Part shown: piece after piece, positions 1-6,819 of the stretch
How the letters are laid out: each line of letters starts with the position of its first letter
Position numbering within the stretch: the stretch's first letter is position 1
From: Spirochaeta sp.
GTDB taxonomy: Bacteria; Spirochaetota; Spirochaetia; DSM-27196; SLAA01
Assembly (NCBI GenBank): GCA_020201015.1
Contig: JAIVHN010000041.1
Location: forward strand, 1 to 27,423
Direction of reading: 5' to 3'
DNA length: 27,423 bases
Position numbers and translations under genes: made by a program
Notes under the pieces: generated by a model
The model's database searches: none
What the model was told of the DNA's origin: nothing
What the model saw: the letters and a program-made list of their open reading frames with translations, nothing else

Positions 1-431
1 GTGTCGGCAAGCGGCCGCAATGTGGCAGCATTAATAAGGTACATGCGGTAGCGGTCTACCGGTGCTATGGCCTGGAGCTGTGCAAAAGCCAAATTGGGTT
101 CTGCCTCCCACTCGTACCAGATCGCACTAACCTCCACGAGACTAGAAAGTGTCAGCATCTCGGTAGATCGTAGGACGAAACCTTCGTACCCCGACTGTAA
201 CTGCAGAAGGCTATGGTTGGCGAACTCGTCAAACCACGCCTCACCAAACCCGTCGGGTTTCCCCAAGGAGACGCTGAAGGTTGGTCTATAGTCGTCGTGA
301 TTCGTTTGACTTGGTCCAAAAAACCGGATCTGCTGTGCCTCAGGCTCAAATGCTTCCCAGCCATCCGGGACTATGGCCGAAATAAGTGTGCCCTCATGAG
401 CAAAACTGGTGAAGCCTGTGTTTTCCGCCAT
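1..431 (-). CDS. Small DUF1795/LpqN-like protein, partial at window edge
   Basis: Open reading frame on the minus strand starting at 431 and running off the left edge without a stop (143 codons visible). The start is well supported: an AGGAGG ribosome site lies five bases before the ATG. The N-terminus has the pattern of small DcrB/LpqN/PsbP-like domains: a short strand, then I-x-A-I-V-P-D-G-W-E-A-F-E, and later alternating hydrophobic strands. No signal peptide or membrane segment is visible, so it is probably cytoplasmic. It follows another protein of similar type (481-951) after a 49-base gap, so the two are likely co-transcribed. Family assignment is by general pattern only; the biochemical role is unknown. 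In other bacteria DUF1795 proteins include type VI secretion effector chaperones, but nothing here shows such a system. Confidence 0.7.
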   Translation of the reverse strand, partial: MAENTGFTSFAHEGTLISAIVPDGWEAFEPEAQQIRFFGPSQTNHDDYRPTFSVSLGKPDGFGEAWFDEFANHSLLQLQSGYEGFVLRSTEMLTLSSLVEVSAIWYEWEAEPNLAFAQLQAIAPVDRYRMYLINAATLRPLAD

Positions 432-480
432 TCTATCCTCCTGAACTCCGGGTGCCGGGTGCCGGTGCTATAACGGCTTG

Positions 481-951
481 CTAAAGCAATACGAAACGCG
501 CAGTATGTGCCGCATGATCAAAGGCTGGCAGATACTCCTGTGTGCGCGCAGCCGGTGCAAGAAAGATCAGCGAAAACACTATGTTTCCAAGCTGGGCAAA
601 GGTCTCATGGCGCACAACTTGGATGCCTAAATCTTGCTGCTCATACACAAGGGTCTGCTGTACAGCCGGAGCCCCGTCAATAGTACACTCGGCCCATGCT
701 TCTACACTGCGTTCGGGAACCTCGGCCGACTCAAGCGCCAAGAGCCGGTAGGCGTCATGCTGCTGTTCGGGAACTGCGGTTGCCTTGGTCAGCACCTTTG
801 CCCCCAGCTCGTCGTCGTCATCCAGATCGTCGGCATAAATAGCGCTGTTGCTGTCGGGATCTTCGTCTTGTTCTTCGAAACCAATGGGCAACTCGAGCGA
901 GATCTTGCTGTGCCAACTGAAATGGTGAATATAAGCAGGCATGTGTCGCAT
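481..951 (-). CDS. Small DUF1795/LpqN-like protein, hypothetical
   Basis: A 156-residue protein without signal peptide or membrane segment. It starts with a predicted strand and L-E-L-P-I-G-F, which resembles the opening of DUF1795/LpqN/PsbP-like domains. It has an acidic run (D-D-L-D-D-D-D-E) near residue 42 and a hydrophobic C-terminal half ending in A-A-H-T-A-R-F-V-L-L. GGGAG lies seven bases before the ATG at 951; a second ATG three codons later is possible. A candidate promoter sits upstream on the same strand. The next gene (431-1) is probably a co-transcribed relative. Function is unknown, and the family call is an inference from overall shape rather than a diagnostic motif. Confidence 0.65.
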   Translation of the reverse strand: MRHMPAYIHHFSWHSKISLELPIGFEEQDEDPDSNSAIYADDLDDDDELGAKVLTKATAVPEQQHDAYRLLALESAEVPERSVEAWAECTIDGAPAVQQTLVYEQQDLGIQVVRHETFAQLGNIVFSLIFLAPAARTQEYLPAFDHAAHTARFVLL

Positions 952-993
952 TGGTACGGCTCCCAGAAATGATAGTGAATGTTGTTAGAATCG

Positions 994-1022
994 AGGGTAT
1001 GGTGGACTGGGTGCAAGGTCAA
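994..1022 (-). promoter_or_regulatory. Candidate sigma-70 promoter for the 951/431 gene pair
   Basis: On the minus strand TTGACC (1022-1017), a 17-base spacer and TACCCT (999-994) form a weak sigma-70-like promoter 43 bases before the start at 951. The intergenic space also has to serve the divergent permease gene at 1086, for which TTAATACT near 1055 is a poor -10 candidate. Not tested. Confidence 0.35.
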
Positions 1023-1085
1023 GCGGAACAAGACGCTTCAAAGGAAACATCATCTTAATACTAGAGAAACATATACAAAGGAGGA

Positions 1086-1577
1086 ATGGTTTTGAGTGCA
1101 GTTGTATTGTATGGACTGGCGGGGGCGGCGTTGCTGCTTTCGGCGGTCAAGGACAAGAAAAAGACGCGCATAGCTCTGTATAAAGGCTGGATGGCCTTTA
1201 ACGGTATCTTGCCGCAGTTCATTGCGGTCATATTGTTGGTAGGAATCATGATAGCACTATTGCGACCTGAGGTTTTGAGTAGGCTCATTGGGAGCGAGTC
1301 CGGCTGGCTTGGCGTTTTCCTGGCGTCCGGGGTAGGGAGTATCACCCTCATTCCAGGCTTCATTGCCTTTCCGACGGCAGCCTTGCTGCTGCGAGGCGGG
1401 GCTGGGATAACCCAAATTGCAGCATTTGTCTCATCCCTCATGATGGTTGGTGTTGTAACGCTTTCAGTTGAAATTTCGTACTTTGGCAAGCGCGCTGCGA
1501 TAGTGCGTAATGTCGTCGCATATATTTTTGCTCTGGTGGTTGCGGTGATTATGGGGCTGGTGGTGCCGGTATGGTAA
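1086..1577 (+). CDS. Permease, DUF318/ArsP_1 type, N-terminal half
   Basis: A 163-residue membrane protein with about five predicted helices (residues 2-20, 40-59, 72-105, 107-133, 142-163). The segment G-S-I-T-L-I-P-G-F-I-A-F-P near residues 81-93 looks like the conserved Gly/Pro signature of DUF318 (ArsP_1, YraQ-like) permeases, which usually carry two copies in one chain of 300 or more residues. Here the second copy is the next gene, overlapping by seven bases, so the functional permease is probably a heterodimer. The Shine-Dalgarno AAAGGAGG ends only one base before the ATG. A TTG at 1092 (seven-base spacing) would be better placed and would shorten the protein by two residues. The substrate is unknown; some family members export organoarsenicals. 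Confidence 0.8.
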   Translation: MVLSAVVLYGLAGAALLLSAVKDKKKTRIALYKGWMAFNGILPQFIAVILLVGIMIALLRPEVLSRLIGSESGWLGVFLASGVGSITLIPGFIAFPTAALLLRGGAGITQIAAFVSSLMMVGVVTLSVEISYFGKRAAIVRNVVAYIFALVVAVIMGLVVPVW

Positions 1578-2122
1578 AAAAGCTACTTCGGTCGTACTTG
1601 TTTGCTTTGAGCGTAGTGGCGGTTTATGTCGTGCTGGCCTTTACGCACCGAGCGGTATTTGACACAGCCGTGGAGACTGCGGTTTCCGGCACCTGGGAGA
1701 TGCTTGCCATTATTCCCCCAATATTCGTACTGCTTGGACTGCTGGACGTATGGGTGCCCCGAGAGGTTCTGACGCGCTATATGGGACCTGGCTCGGGCAT
1801 TCGGGGTGGCTTTATTGCCTTTGTGCTGGGTTCGGCGGCTGCTGGCCCGTTGTATGGTGCCTTCCCGGTGGCGGCGGTGCTCATGAGCAAGGGGGCTTCG
1901 TTCTTCAATGTACTTCTGCTCATTGGCGCTTGGTCTACAACAAAAATCCCAATGTTGTTGTTTGAGTTTCAAGCGTTGGGAGCGCCCTTTGCGCTCACTC
2001 GGTTGCTGCTCAATATTCCGGCAATTATCGGCATTGCCTGGCTTATTGAAGCCGTTGTATCGCGCCTCGAGGTCGAGCGGATCTATGAAAGATCACGGCT
2101 TCGCACTGGAGCCACGTCGTAG
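1571..2122 (+). CDS. Permease, DUF318/ArsP_1 type, C-terminal half
   Basis: A 183-residue membrane protein with helices near residues 7-25, 42-62, 76-100, 108-130 and 140-162. It carries G-S-A-A-A-G-P-L-Y-G-A-F-P (about residues 87-99), matching the position of the signature in the upstream partner and typical of DUF318 permeases. It begins inside the end of the previous gene (seven-base overlap), so the two are translationally coupled. The C-terminus (V-E-R-I-Y-E-R-S-R) is charged and probably cytoplasmic. The split into two half-size polypeptides is known in parts of this family; I infer a heterodimer. The following genes concern KDG metabolism but have their own promoter, so a functional link is not shown. 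Confidence 0.8.
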   Translation: MVKKLLRSYLFALSVVAVYVVLAFTHRAVFDTAVETAVSGTWEMLAIIPPIFVLLGLLDVWVPREVLTRYMGPGSGIRGGFIAFVLGSAAAGPLYGAFPVAAVLMSKGASFFNVLLLIGAWSTTKIPMLLFEFQALGAPFALTRLLLNIPAIIGIAWLIEAVVSRLEVERIYERSRLRTGATS

Positions 2123-2175
2123 TGCCGGTGCGTGGCGCGCAGGGCCGCCAGCGCTCCAGGCCGCCGGAACTCTAC

Positions 2176-2204
2176 TTGCAACTTCCCCACAACGGATGCA
2201 TAAT
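2176..2204 (+). promoter_or_regulatory. Promoter of eda-kdgK
   Basis: TTGCAA (2176-2181), a 17-base spacer and CATAAT (2199-2204) give a good sigma-70-type promoter with predicted transcription start near 2211. The KdgR-like operator (2208-2220) covers that start point, an arrangement expected for repression. The leader would be about 35 bases. Confidence 0.6.
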
Positions 2205-2207
2205 ATG

Positions 2208-2220
2208 GGAACGGTGTTCC
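2208..2220 (+). promoter_or_regulatory. KdgR-like operator at the eda promoter
   Basis: GGAACGGTGTTCC is an inverted repeat (GGAAC, three bases, GTTCC). It differs at only two positions from AGAACGCTGTTCC at 4923-4935 between iclR and tctC. The shape resembles the enterobacterial KdgR box core (GAAACA-N-TGTTTC). The site overlaps the predicted start of transcription of eda-kdgK, so the IclR-family protein encoded at 4080-4835 probably represses here. Confidence 0.55.
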
Positions 2221-2245
2221 AAAAATTGCAAAGGGCGGGTAGCAT

Positions 2246-2893
2246 ATGTGGTCAAAAGAACTGACGGAGTCGTTGAGCAAGAATCCAATTATAGCGGTTC
2301 TGGTTTTTGGTGACCCGGCAGATGCGGTGCCGACGGCTCAGGCACTTGTGCGGGGCGGAGTGTTCCATGTTGAGCTTGCCTTGCGCACCGCAGGCTCCAT
2401 GGAGGCGCTTAAAGCAGTCATTGCCGAGGTGCCGGAGCTGGTGGTCGGTGTAGGTACGGTTCTCCAACCGGAGCAAGTTTACGAGATTAAAGAGCTTGGG
2501 GCAGCCTTTGCCGTGAGTCCTGGGTTTAATCCGCGTGTTGTTGAGGCCGCGCGCGACAGCAATTTGCCTTTTGCTCCCGGTGTTGCCACTCCCAGTGAGA
2601 TTGAGGCTGCTTACTCACTTGGTTGCCGCCTCCTTAAGCTCTTCCCGGCCGAGCCACTTGGCGGCATCAAATACCTTCAGAGTGTTAATTCCGCGTATCG
2701 CCATCTTGGTCTCAGCTATATTCCGCTTGGTGGAGTTACGCGCGAGAACATGAACGACTGGCTTGCATTGCCGGAGGTTCTTGCTGTCGGAGGTTCCTGG
2801 CTTGCACCAAAGAACCTCATTGTGAATAAAAACTGGAGAGAGATTGAGGATCGGGCCCGCGACGCAGCCTTGGGCGTCGTTTCGGCACAGTAG
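2246..2893 (+). CDS. eda: 2-dehydro-3-deoxyphosphogluconate (KDPG) aldolase
   Basis: Cytoplasmic class I aldolase of 215 residues, the normal length, cleaving KDPG to pyruvate and glyceraldehyde 3-phosphate; many members also cleave 4-hydroxy-2-oxoglutarate. Expected active-site residues are visible: E43 and R47 in V-E-L-A-L-R-T, T71 in G-V-G-T-V, P92 in S-P-G-F-N-P, and the Schiff-base lysine K131 in L-L-K-L-F-P-A-E. The start is preceded by GGGCGGG. The gene lies 34 bases upstream of the KDG kinase, so the pair performs the last two steps of KDG breakdown: kinase first, aldolase second. Expression is probably controlled by the KdgR-like box at 2208-2220. Confidence 0.93.
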   Translation: MWSKELTESLSKNPIIAVLVFGDPADAVPTAQALVRGGVFHVELALRTAGSMEALKAVIAEVPELVVGVGTVLQPEQVYEIKELGAAFAVSPGFNPRVVEAARDSNLPFAPGVATPSEIEAAYSLGCRLLKLFPAEPLGGIKYLQSVNSAYRHLGLSYIPLGGVTRENMNDWLALPEVLAVGGSWLAPKNLIVNKNWREIEDRARDAALGVVSAQ

Positions 2894-2927
2894 CTTGCCA
2901 AGCGCAACATAGACGGGAGTAAAGAAC

Positions 2928-4022
2928 ATGGCACACGTGGTGAGTTTTGGCGAGGTAATGACGCGCTTCCGAGTTCCCGGCAACCGGCGTGTTGTGCAGG
3001 CGCTTCCCGGCACCTTAGATGTCTCTTTTGCCGGGGCCGAGGCAAATATCGTGGCTGGTATTGCCTTACTTGGCGGTACGGCAACCTTTGTGTCGGCACT
3101 GCCGCGGAATCCTATTGCCGATGCCTGCATTACCTATCTAAATGGGATAGGTGTTGATACATCGGCTATTGTCCGCACAGAGTCCGGAAGAATAGGAGCC
3201 TACTACATCGAGGTAGGTGCGAATCAACGTGCAAGCAACGTTGTCTATGACCGTGACCACTCCGCCGTTGCCCTTACCGCTACAAACGCGTACGACTGGG
3301 CCGCCCTCTTTGAGGGCGCAGAGTGGTTTCACACAACAGGAATTACTCCGGCCCTGTCGGCAAAAGCAGCCGAAGCAGTCACGGATGCAGTGCGGTCGGC
3401 CAAGGAACAGGGGCTGACCGTCTCATGCGACTTGAACTATCGTGGCAAGTTATGGCGCTGGGATGCTAAGGGAGATCCAAAGGCCTTGGCACGCAGTACC
3501 ATGGAGACGATCCTCCCCTATGTGGATCTTGTTATTGCAAATGAAGCCGACGCCGACGACGTGTTAGGAATTCGTGCTGGTGAGAGCCAGGTAGACCAGG
3601 GCAGCTTGGATATAGAGCGGTACCCCGAGGTTGCACGCCGAATTGTTGAGCGCTTTCCGAATGTGCAGCAGGTTGCAATAACGCTTCGTGAAAGTGTCTC
3701 GGCTTCTCATAATCGTTGGGGAGCGATGTTGTATGAGGCCTCGACCGAGGCTGCGGTATTTGCGCCGATGCGAGACGGTAGGTACCGGCCAAACGAAATT
3801 ACCCATATTGTTGACCGCGTTGGGGCGGGCGACGCATTTGGGGCGGCCTTGATCTTTGCCTCGTGTGACCCTGCTCTCAAGGGTGATTCTGCTCAAAGGC
3901 TGTCCTTTGCCGTGGCGGCAAGCACTCTGTGCCACTCCATAGAGGGAGACATTAACTATGTTACGCGGGCCGAGATCGAGACCTTAGCCCGCGGCGACGC
4001 CTCGGGGAGAGTTGTGCGCTGA
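2928..4022 (+). CDS. kdgK: 2-dehydro-3-deoxygluconate (KDG) kinase, PfkB family
   Basis: A PfkB/ribokinase-family sugar kinase of 364 residues, slightly longer than most KDG kinases. The N-terminus has the substrate lid region (G-E-V-M-T-R-F near 8-14, then F-A-G-A-E-A-N-I-V-A-G). PfkB signature 2, D-R-V-G-A-G-D-A-F-G, carries the catalytic base at D302. It would phosphorylate KDG to KDPG in the cytoplasm, feeding the aldolase encoded just upstream. GGGAG lies eight bases before the ATG. The last codons and the stop fall within a 40-bp direct tandem repeat, so the extreme C-terminus (G-D-A-S-G-R-V-V-R) may have been altered by the duplication. A related PfkB sugar-acid kinase specificity is possible, but the eda neighbour favours KDG. 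Confidence 0.9.
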   Translation: MAHVVSFGEVMTRFRVPGNRRVVQALPGTLDVSFAGAEANIVAGIALLGGTATFVSALPRNPIADACITYLNGIGVDTSAIVRTESGRIGAYYIEVGANQRASNVVYDRDHSAVALTATNAYDWAALFEGAEWFHTTGITPALSAKAAEAVTDAVRSAKEQGLTVSCDLNYRGKLWRWDAKGDPKALARSTMETILPYVDLVIANEADADDVLGIRAGESQVDQGSLDIERYPEVARRIVERFPNVQQVAITLRESVSASHNRWGAMLYEASTEAAVFAPMRDGRYRPNEITHIVDRVGAGDAFGAALIFASCDPALKGDSAQRLSFAVAASTLCHSIEGDINYVTRAEIETLARGDASGRVVR

Positions 4023-4085
4023 GGCCGGTGGGCGCGACGCCTCGGGGAGAGTTGTGCGCTGAGGCCGGTGGGCGACGCCTCAGGG
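3994..4085. repeat. 40-bp tandem repeat spanning the kdgK stop codon
   Basis: Two perfect 40-bp copies occupy 3994-4033 and 4034-4073, followed by a partial third copy (about 4072-4085, with one mismatch in the first 15 bases) that reaches the end of the convergent iclR gene. Copy one holds the last kdgK codons and its stop; copy two is a non-coding duplicate of the same bases, including the stop. Each unit contains GCCTC and GAGGC as weak pairing arms but no T-run, so I do not call it a terminator. Confidence 0.9.
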
Positions 4086-4835
4086 GAAGTCGTCCGTTGA
4101 CAAGTGGCGACGCACTTTCTTAGCCGCTTCCTTGAGCTTTTCTGCGTAGAGCTTCTTCACGGTTTCAGTAACACGTGCGGTCGGCATAGACAAGCTAAGT
4201 GCGGCTATGACTGTGCCGTCCGGGTGGATGAGTCCGCACAGCCGCGTCTGCTCAAGGTCTTGTTTCAAAGCAGAAATAGTTATGCGGGTCTTGGGCGTGA
4301 AGCCGGTTAGCGCCTTGTCCGCACCAATCTTATCGACAAGGTCGGGTCGCGCGAACGCGAGGAGACACTTGCCTAAACCGGTGCAGTGAAGTGGTGCTGT
4401 TTGGCCTGGGCGTGACTTCATAAATACGCGCAAGGTTTGAGTTGACTCAATCTTGTGGAGGTAGACCAGTTTGTCGTTTTCAAGAACCGCAAGGTGTATG
4501 GTTTCATCTGTTTCGGCAGCAAGGGTTTCCATGACCTGCTTTGCATGTGGTAGGAACTCGAGCTGCTGAACCACTCGAGCGCCAAGCTCAAACAGTTTGA
4601 TGGTGGCTCGATAGTGCTCGGTTACCGGGTCCTGCTGAACGTAGTGGAGGTTCCGGAGGCTGCTTAGAAAGCGGAAAACGGTGCTCTTGTGTAGCGCCAG
4701 GCTGCGCGAGATCTCGTTAACCCCTATTCCTTCAGCCATCGAAAGCTGCTCAAGAATTTGCATTGTGCGTGCCACAGCAGGAACCGAGTCCGGTAGAGCC
4801 GTTTCTTTTATGGGGCGCTCCATCTTTTTAGGCAT
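4080..4835 (-). CDS. IclR-family transcriptional regulator, KdgR-like
   Basis: A 251-residue IclR-family regulator. The N-terminal winged helix (about residues 15-78) contains G-V-N-E-I-S-R-S-L-A-L-H-K-S-T-V-F-R-F-L. The C-terminal effector domain (about 92-245) has the typical L-H-C-T-G-L-G-K-C-L-L-A. The protein would bind short inverted repeats as a dimer or tetramer and respond to a small acid, here plausibly KDG or KDPG. GGAG stands nine bases before the ATG. The gene is convergent with kdgK and divergent from tctCBA, and both transcription units carry the same GGAAC-type inverted repeat, which is the main reason for a KdgR-like role. Its own promoter overlaps one of these repeats, suggesting autoregulation. 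The 3' end touches the 40-bp tandem repeat. Confidence 0.9.
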   Translation of the reverse strand: MPKKMERPIKETALPDSVPAVARTMQILEQLSMAEGIGVNEISRSLALHKSTVFRFLSSLRNLHYVQQDPVTEHYRATIKLFELGARVVQQLEFLPHAKQVMETLAAETDETIHLAVLENDKLVYLHKIESTQTLRVFMKSRPGQTAPLHCTGLGKCLLAFARPDLVDKIGADKALTGFTPKTRITISALKQDLEQTRLCGLIHPDGTVIAALSLSMPTARVTETVKKLYAEKLKEAAKKVRRHLSTDDFP

Positions 4836-4904
4836 GCTTTTTTCTCCGAAATGCCGTGGTGCCTGCGGCCTGGGACAACGCTGTCATTGAACGCGGGACG
4901 CTCC

Positions 4905-4913
4905 ATAGTATCA
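4905..4913 (-). promoter_or_regulatory. Extended -10 promoter of the iclR-family gene
   Basis: On the minus strand TG-A-TACTAT (4913-4905) is an extended -10 element. The matching -35 position (about 4928-4933) is a poor hexamer and is covered by the KdgR-like inverted repeat at 4923-4935, so the regulator could repress its own gene. The leader would be about 60-65 bases to the ATG at 4835. Confidence 0.4.
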
Positions 4914-4922
4914 CAGAAAAAC

Positions 4923-4935
4923 AGAACGCTGTTCC
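4923..4935 (+). promoter_or_regulatory. KdgR-like operator between iclR and tctC
   Basis: AGAACGCTGTTCC (GAAC, three bases, GTTC) matches the eda site in 11 of 13 positions. It lies nine bases upstream of the tctC -35 hexamer and over the -35 position of the divergent iclR promoter. The two occurrences flank both ends of the sugar-acid module, which supports a single regulon. Confidence 0.55.
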
Positions 4936-4943
4936 CTTTTCGA

Positions 4944-4972
4944 TTGACAGCTGCATACTCCGGTTCTACTAT
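4944..4972 (+). promoter_or_regulatory. Promoter of tctCBA
   Basis: TTGACA (4944-4949, perfect consensus), a 17-base spacer and TACTAT (4967-4972) form a strong sigma-70-type promoter. A TATAAT at 4970-4975 would need a 20-base spacer and is less likely. The predicted leader is about 110 bases. Confidence 0.65.
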
Positions 4973-5091
4973 AATGCAACACGTGCTAACTGTACTCAAG
5001 GGCGTGTGGCGGTACTGTACACACACAAAGCTTAGCCCTGAGAACAATTCACCCGTGAGTTTGTGGAGACGTGCAAAAAAAGGAGAGGTGT

Positions 5092-6078
5092 ATGAACAAG
5101 CGAGCAATTTTTGTGTCCCTGGTCGTCGCACTACTGTTGGTGGCCGCCACCGGTACGGTGTGGGCAGGCGGTGCCGCTGAAGAAGCGGCGGTTTATCCAA
5201 GCCGGACGGTGAGTGCCGTCGTTCCTTGGGCGGCCGGTGGAGGTACCGACCGAGTAGCCCGATTCTGGGCAGACGCATATCAGCAGGAGCTGGGCGTTCC
5301 TTTCGTTGTAGAGAATCGCACCGGCGGTGGAGGTGCGGTAGGTCATTCTGCAGGCGCGCGCGCAGCAGCAGACGGCTATACCATTGCTATGGTGACTTTT
5401 GAGTTGGCTACCCTGGAAAGTATGGGGTTGGCCGATATCACCTATGCCGACTACGATTACATTTTACAAATGAATGAAGATGCGGCTAGTGTTATTGTCC
5501 GCGCGGACTCACCCTACGAGACAATTCAAGATTTGTTTGATGATATTGAAGCGAATCCGGGGCAGGTCTCGTTCTCCGGAACCGCTGTTGGCGGCGTGTG
5601 GGACTTGTCGCGAGTGGGAATGCTGCTTGAAGCCGGTATCGACCCTGACGACACATTATGGATTCCATCCGAAGGTGCGGCACCTGCAATTACGGACTTG
5701 CTTGGTGGTCATGTCGACGTTATCACCAACAGCCTTCCTGAAGCGCAGTCGCAACTTGAGGCGGGAAATCTCCGCGCGCTTGCGGTAATGTCTGACCAGC
5801 GCAACGCGGCCTTCCCGGATGTACCGACCTTAAAGGAACAGGGAGTTGAGTGGTCCGGTGGTACCTGGCGTGGTTTTGCGGTTCCTGCCGGTACTCCTGA
5901 AGATGTACGGCAGGTGCTCATTGAGGCCGGCGAAAAAATTGCAACTTCTACCGAGTTCGAAAACTTCATGGCCGATGCCGGTTTTGGTATTCGACTCAGA
6001 CTTGGCGATGAATATGCCGAATTTGTTGAAGACGAACATTACACATGGCAGACGATCATCCGTGAAATTGGGTTCTAA
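5092..6078 (+). CDS. tctC: Tripartite tricarboxylate transporter substrate-binding protein (TctC/Bug family)
   Basis: Periplasmic binding protein of 328 residues. Residues 1-25 form a signal peptide (M-N-K-R, hydrophobic core, cleavage after V-W-A), followed by a Gly/Ala/Glu-rich mature start. The body has typical Bug-family features: Y-P-S-R-T-V-S-A-V-V-P-W-A-A-G-G-G-T-D near residues 34-52, E-N-R-T-G-G-G-G-A-V-G, and D-V-P-T-L-K-E-Q-G. I chose the ATG at 5092 because AGGAGAGG stands just before it; a GTG at 5071 would precede that site. It captures the solute for TctA/TctB, encoded next. Citrate-like acids are the classical substrates, but the KDG gene context and shared operator suggest a sugar acid. 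A hairpin terminator follows the gene. Confidence 0.9.
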   Translation: MNKRAIFVSLVVALLLVAATGTVWAGGAAEEAAVYPSRTVSAVVPWAAGGGTDRVARFWADAYQQELGVPFVVENRTGGGGAVGHSAGARAAADGYTIAMVTFELATLESMGLADITYADYDYILQMNEDAASVIVRADSPYETIQDLFDDIEANPGQVSFSGTAVGGVWDLSRVGMLLEAGIDPDDTLWIPSEGAAPAITDLLGGHVDVITNSLPEAQSQLEAGNLRALAVMSDQRNAAFPDVPTLKEQGVEWSGGTWRGFAVPAGTPEDVRQVLIEAGEKIATSTEFENFMADAGFGIRLRLGDEYAEFVEDEHYTWQTIIREIGF

Positions 6079-6112
6079 TAACCCGCTGACTCGAGACTAA
6101 GCGATAATGGTT

Positions 6113-6145
6113 GGGGTGTATCATCGCGCGTGGTACACCCCTTTT
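6113..6145 (+). terminator. Hairpin terminator/attenuator between tctC and tctB
   Basis: GGGGTGTA (6113-6120) and TACACCCC (6134-6141) form a perfect 8-bp stem, extendable inward by a few weaker pairs, followed by TTTT (6142-6145). Placed between the binding-protein gene and the membrane genes, it would let tctC be made in excess while partial read-through supplies tctB and tctA. Confidence 0.75.
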
Positions 6146-6165
6146 CATATTCTATAGGCGGTGTG

Positions 6166-6801
6166 ATGAGCGACGATACCAATAACGAGAAACAGACAGG
6201 CACAACCGAAACGCGAACGTACTCACTGAACTTTCCGATCATTTTGTTTCTTGTTGGTGTGACAACTCTGGTTTTTGCTTCACAGTTGCCTGTCTTCATG
6301 CAGCGCGGAGCGCGTCTTCCTGGCCCGCAGTTCTTTCCAACCATATTGGGAGTGTTCTTCTGCTTAGCTGGCGTGGTAGAGCTTATGCGCTATGTAGCCT
6401 GGCGCCGACGAAAAGCATACGGTAGCGGCGATCAATCGTCCACTCTAAAGTATGAAACAACCGCGCAGGTCACACTGGCTGCGCAGGCCGAACAGACCGC
6501 ACAGGTCCCACCGGCTCCAAGGCCAGCGCTGTCTGCCCGCATTGAGCAGGTGGCAAAAAACTGGGGAAATCAAACTGTGGCGCTACTGCTGGTGGCACTG
6601 CTGGTATTTGTTCTCGTCCTGCCCGTCTTAGGATTCGTCCTCACCGGTTTTCTTTTTTCGCTGGTCGTCTTGCTTCGGCTCAATGCCAAGCCAGCTCCGG
6701 CTGTGCTCCTGTCGCTAGCATTGGTGGTCCTTATTGCGTTCATATTTGTGTCGGCATTTCGGGTGCCCCTTCCACGAGGAATTCTTTCATTACCCTTCTG
6801 A
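6166..6801 (+). CDS. tctB: Tripartite tricarboxylate transporter small membrane subunit (TctB family)
   Basis: A 211-residue membrane protein, longer than the usual 140-180. The order is a hydrophilic N-terminus, a first helix (about residues 22-41), P-G-P-Q-F-F-P-T-I-L-G typical of TctB, a second helix (about 55-70), and a hydrophilic insert rich in Ala, Gln and Thr (about 78-140). Two or three closely packed helices follow (about 145-205). The ATG at 6166 is preferred; an upstream in-frame GTG at 6130 lies inside the terminator hairpin. The ribosome site (AGGCGG) is weak. TctB is the small partner of TctA in secondary uptake of organic acids; the gap to tctA is 18 bases. Confidence 0.85.
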   Translation: MSDDTNNEKQTGTTETRTYSLNFPIILFLVGVTTLVFASQLPVFMQRGARLPGPQFFPTILGVFFCLAGVVELMRYVAWRRRKAYGSGDQSSTLKYETTAQVTLAAQAEQTAQVPPAPRPALSARIEQVAKNWGNQTVALLLVALLVFVLVLPVLGFVLTGFLFSLVVLLRLNAKPAPAVLLSLALVVLIAFIFVSAFRVPLPRGILSLPF

Positions 6802-6819
6802 ACCGTGAGGAGCCGTTAG

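Noticed and set aside
3994..4085. Terminator between kdgK and the iclR-family gene
   Set aside because: The GCCTC/GAGGC arms are only 5 bp with a large loop and no T-run; a tandem duplication explains the pattern.
5071..5091. GTG start for tctC at 5071
   Set aside because: It lies before the AGGAGAGG ribosome site; ATG at 5092 gives a proper signal peptide.
6130..6165. GTG start for tctB at 6130
   Set aside because: It lies inside the hairpin terminator; ATG at 6166 fits better.
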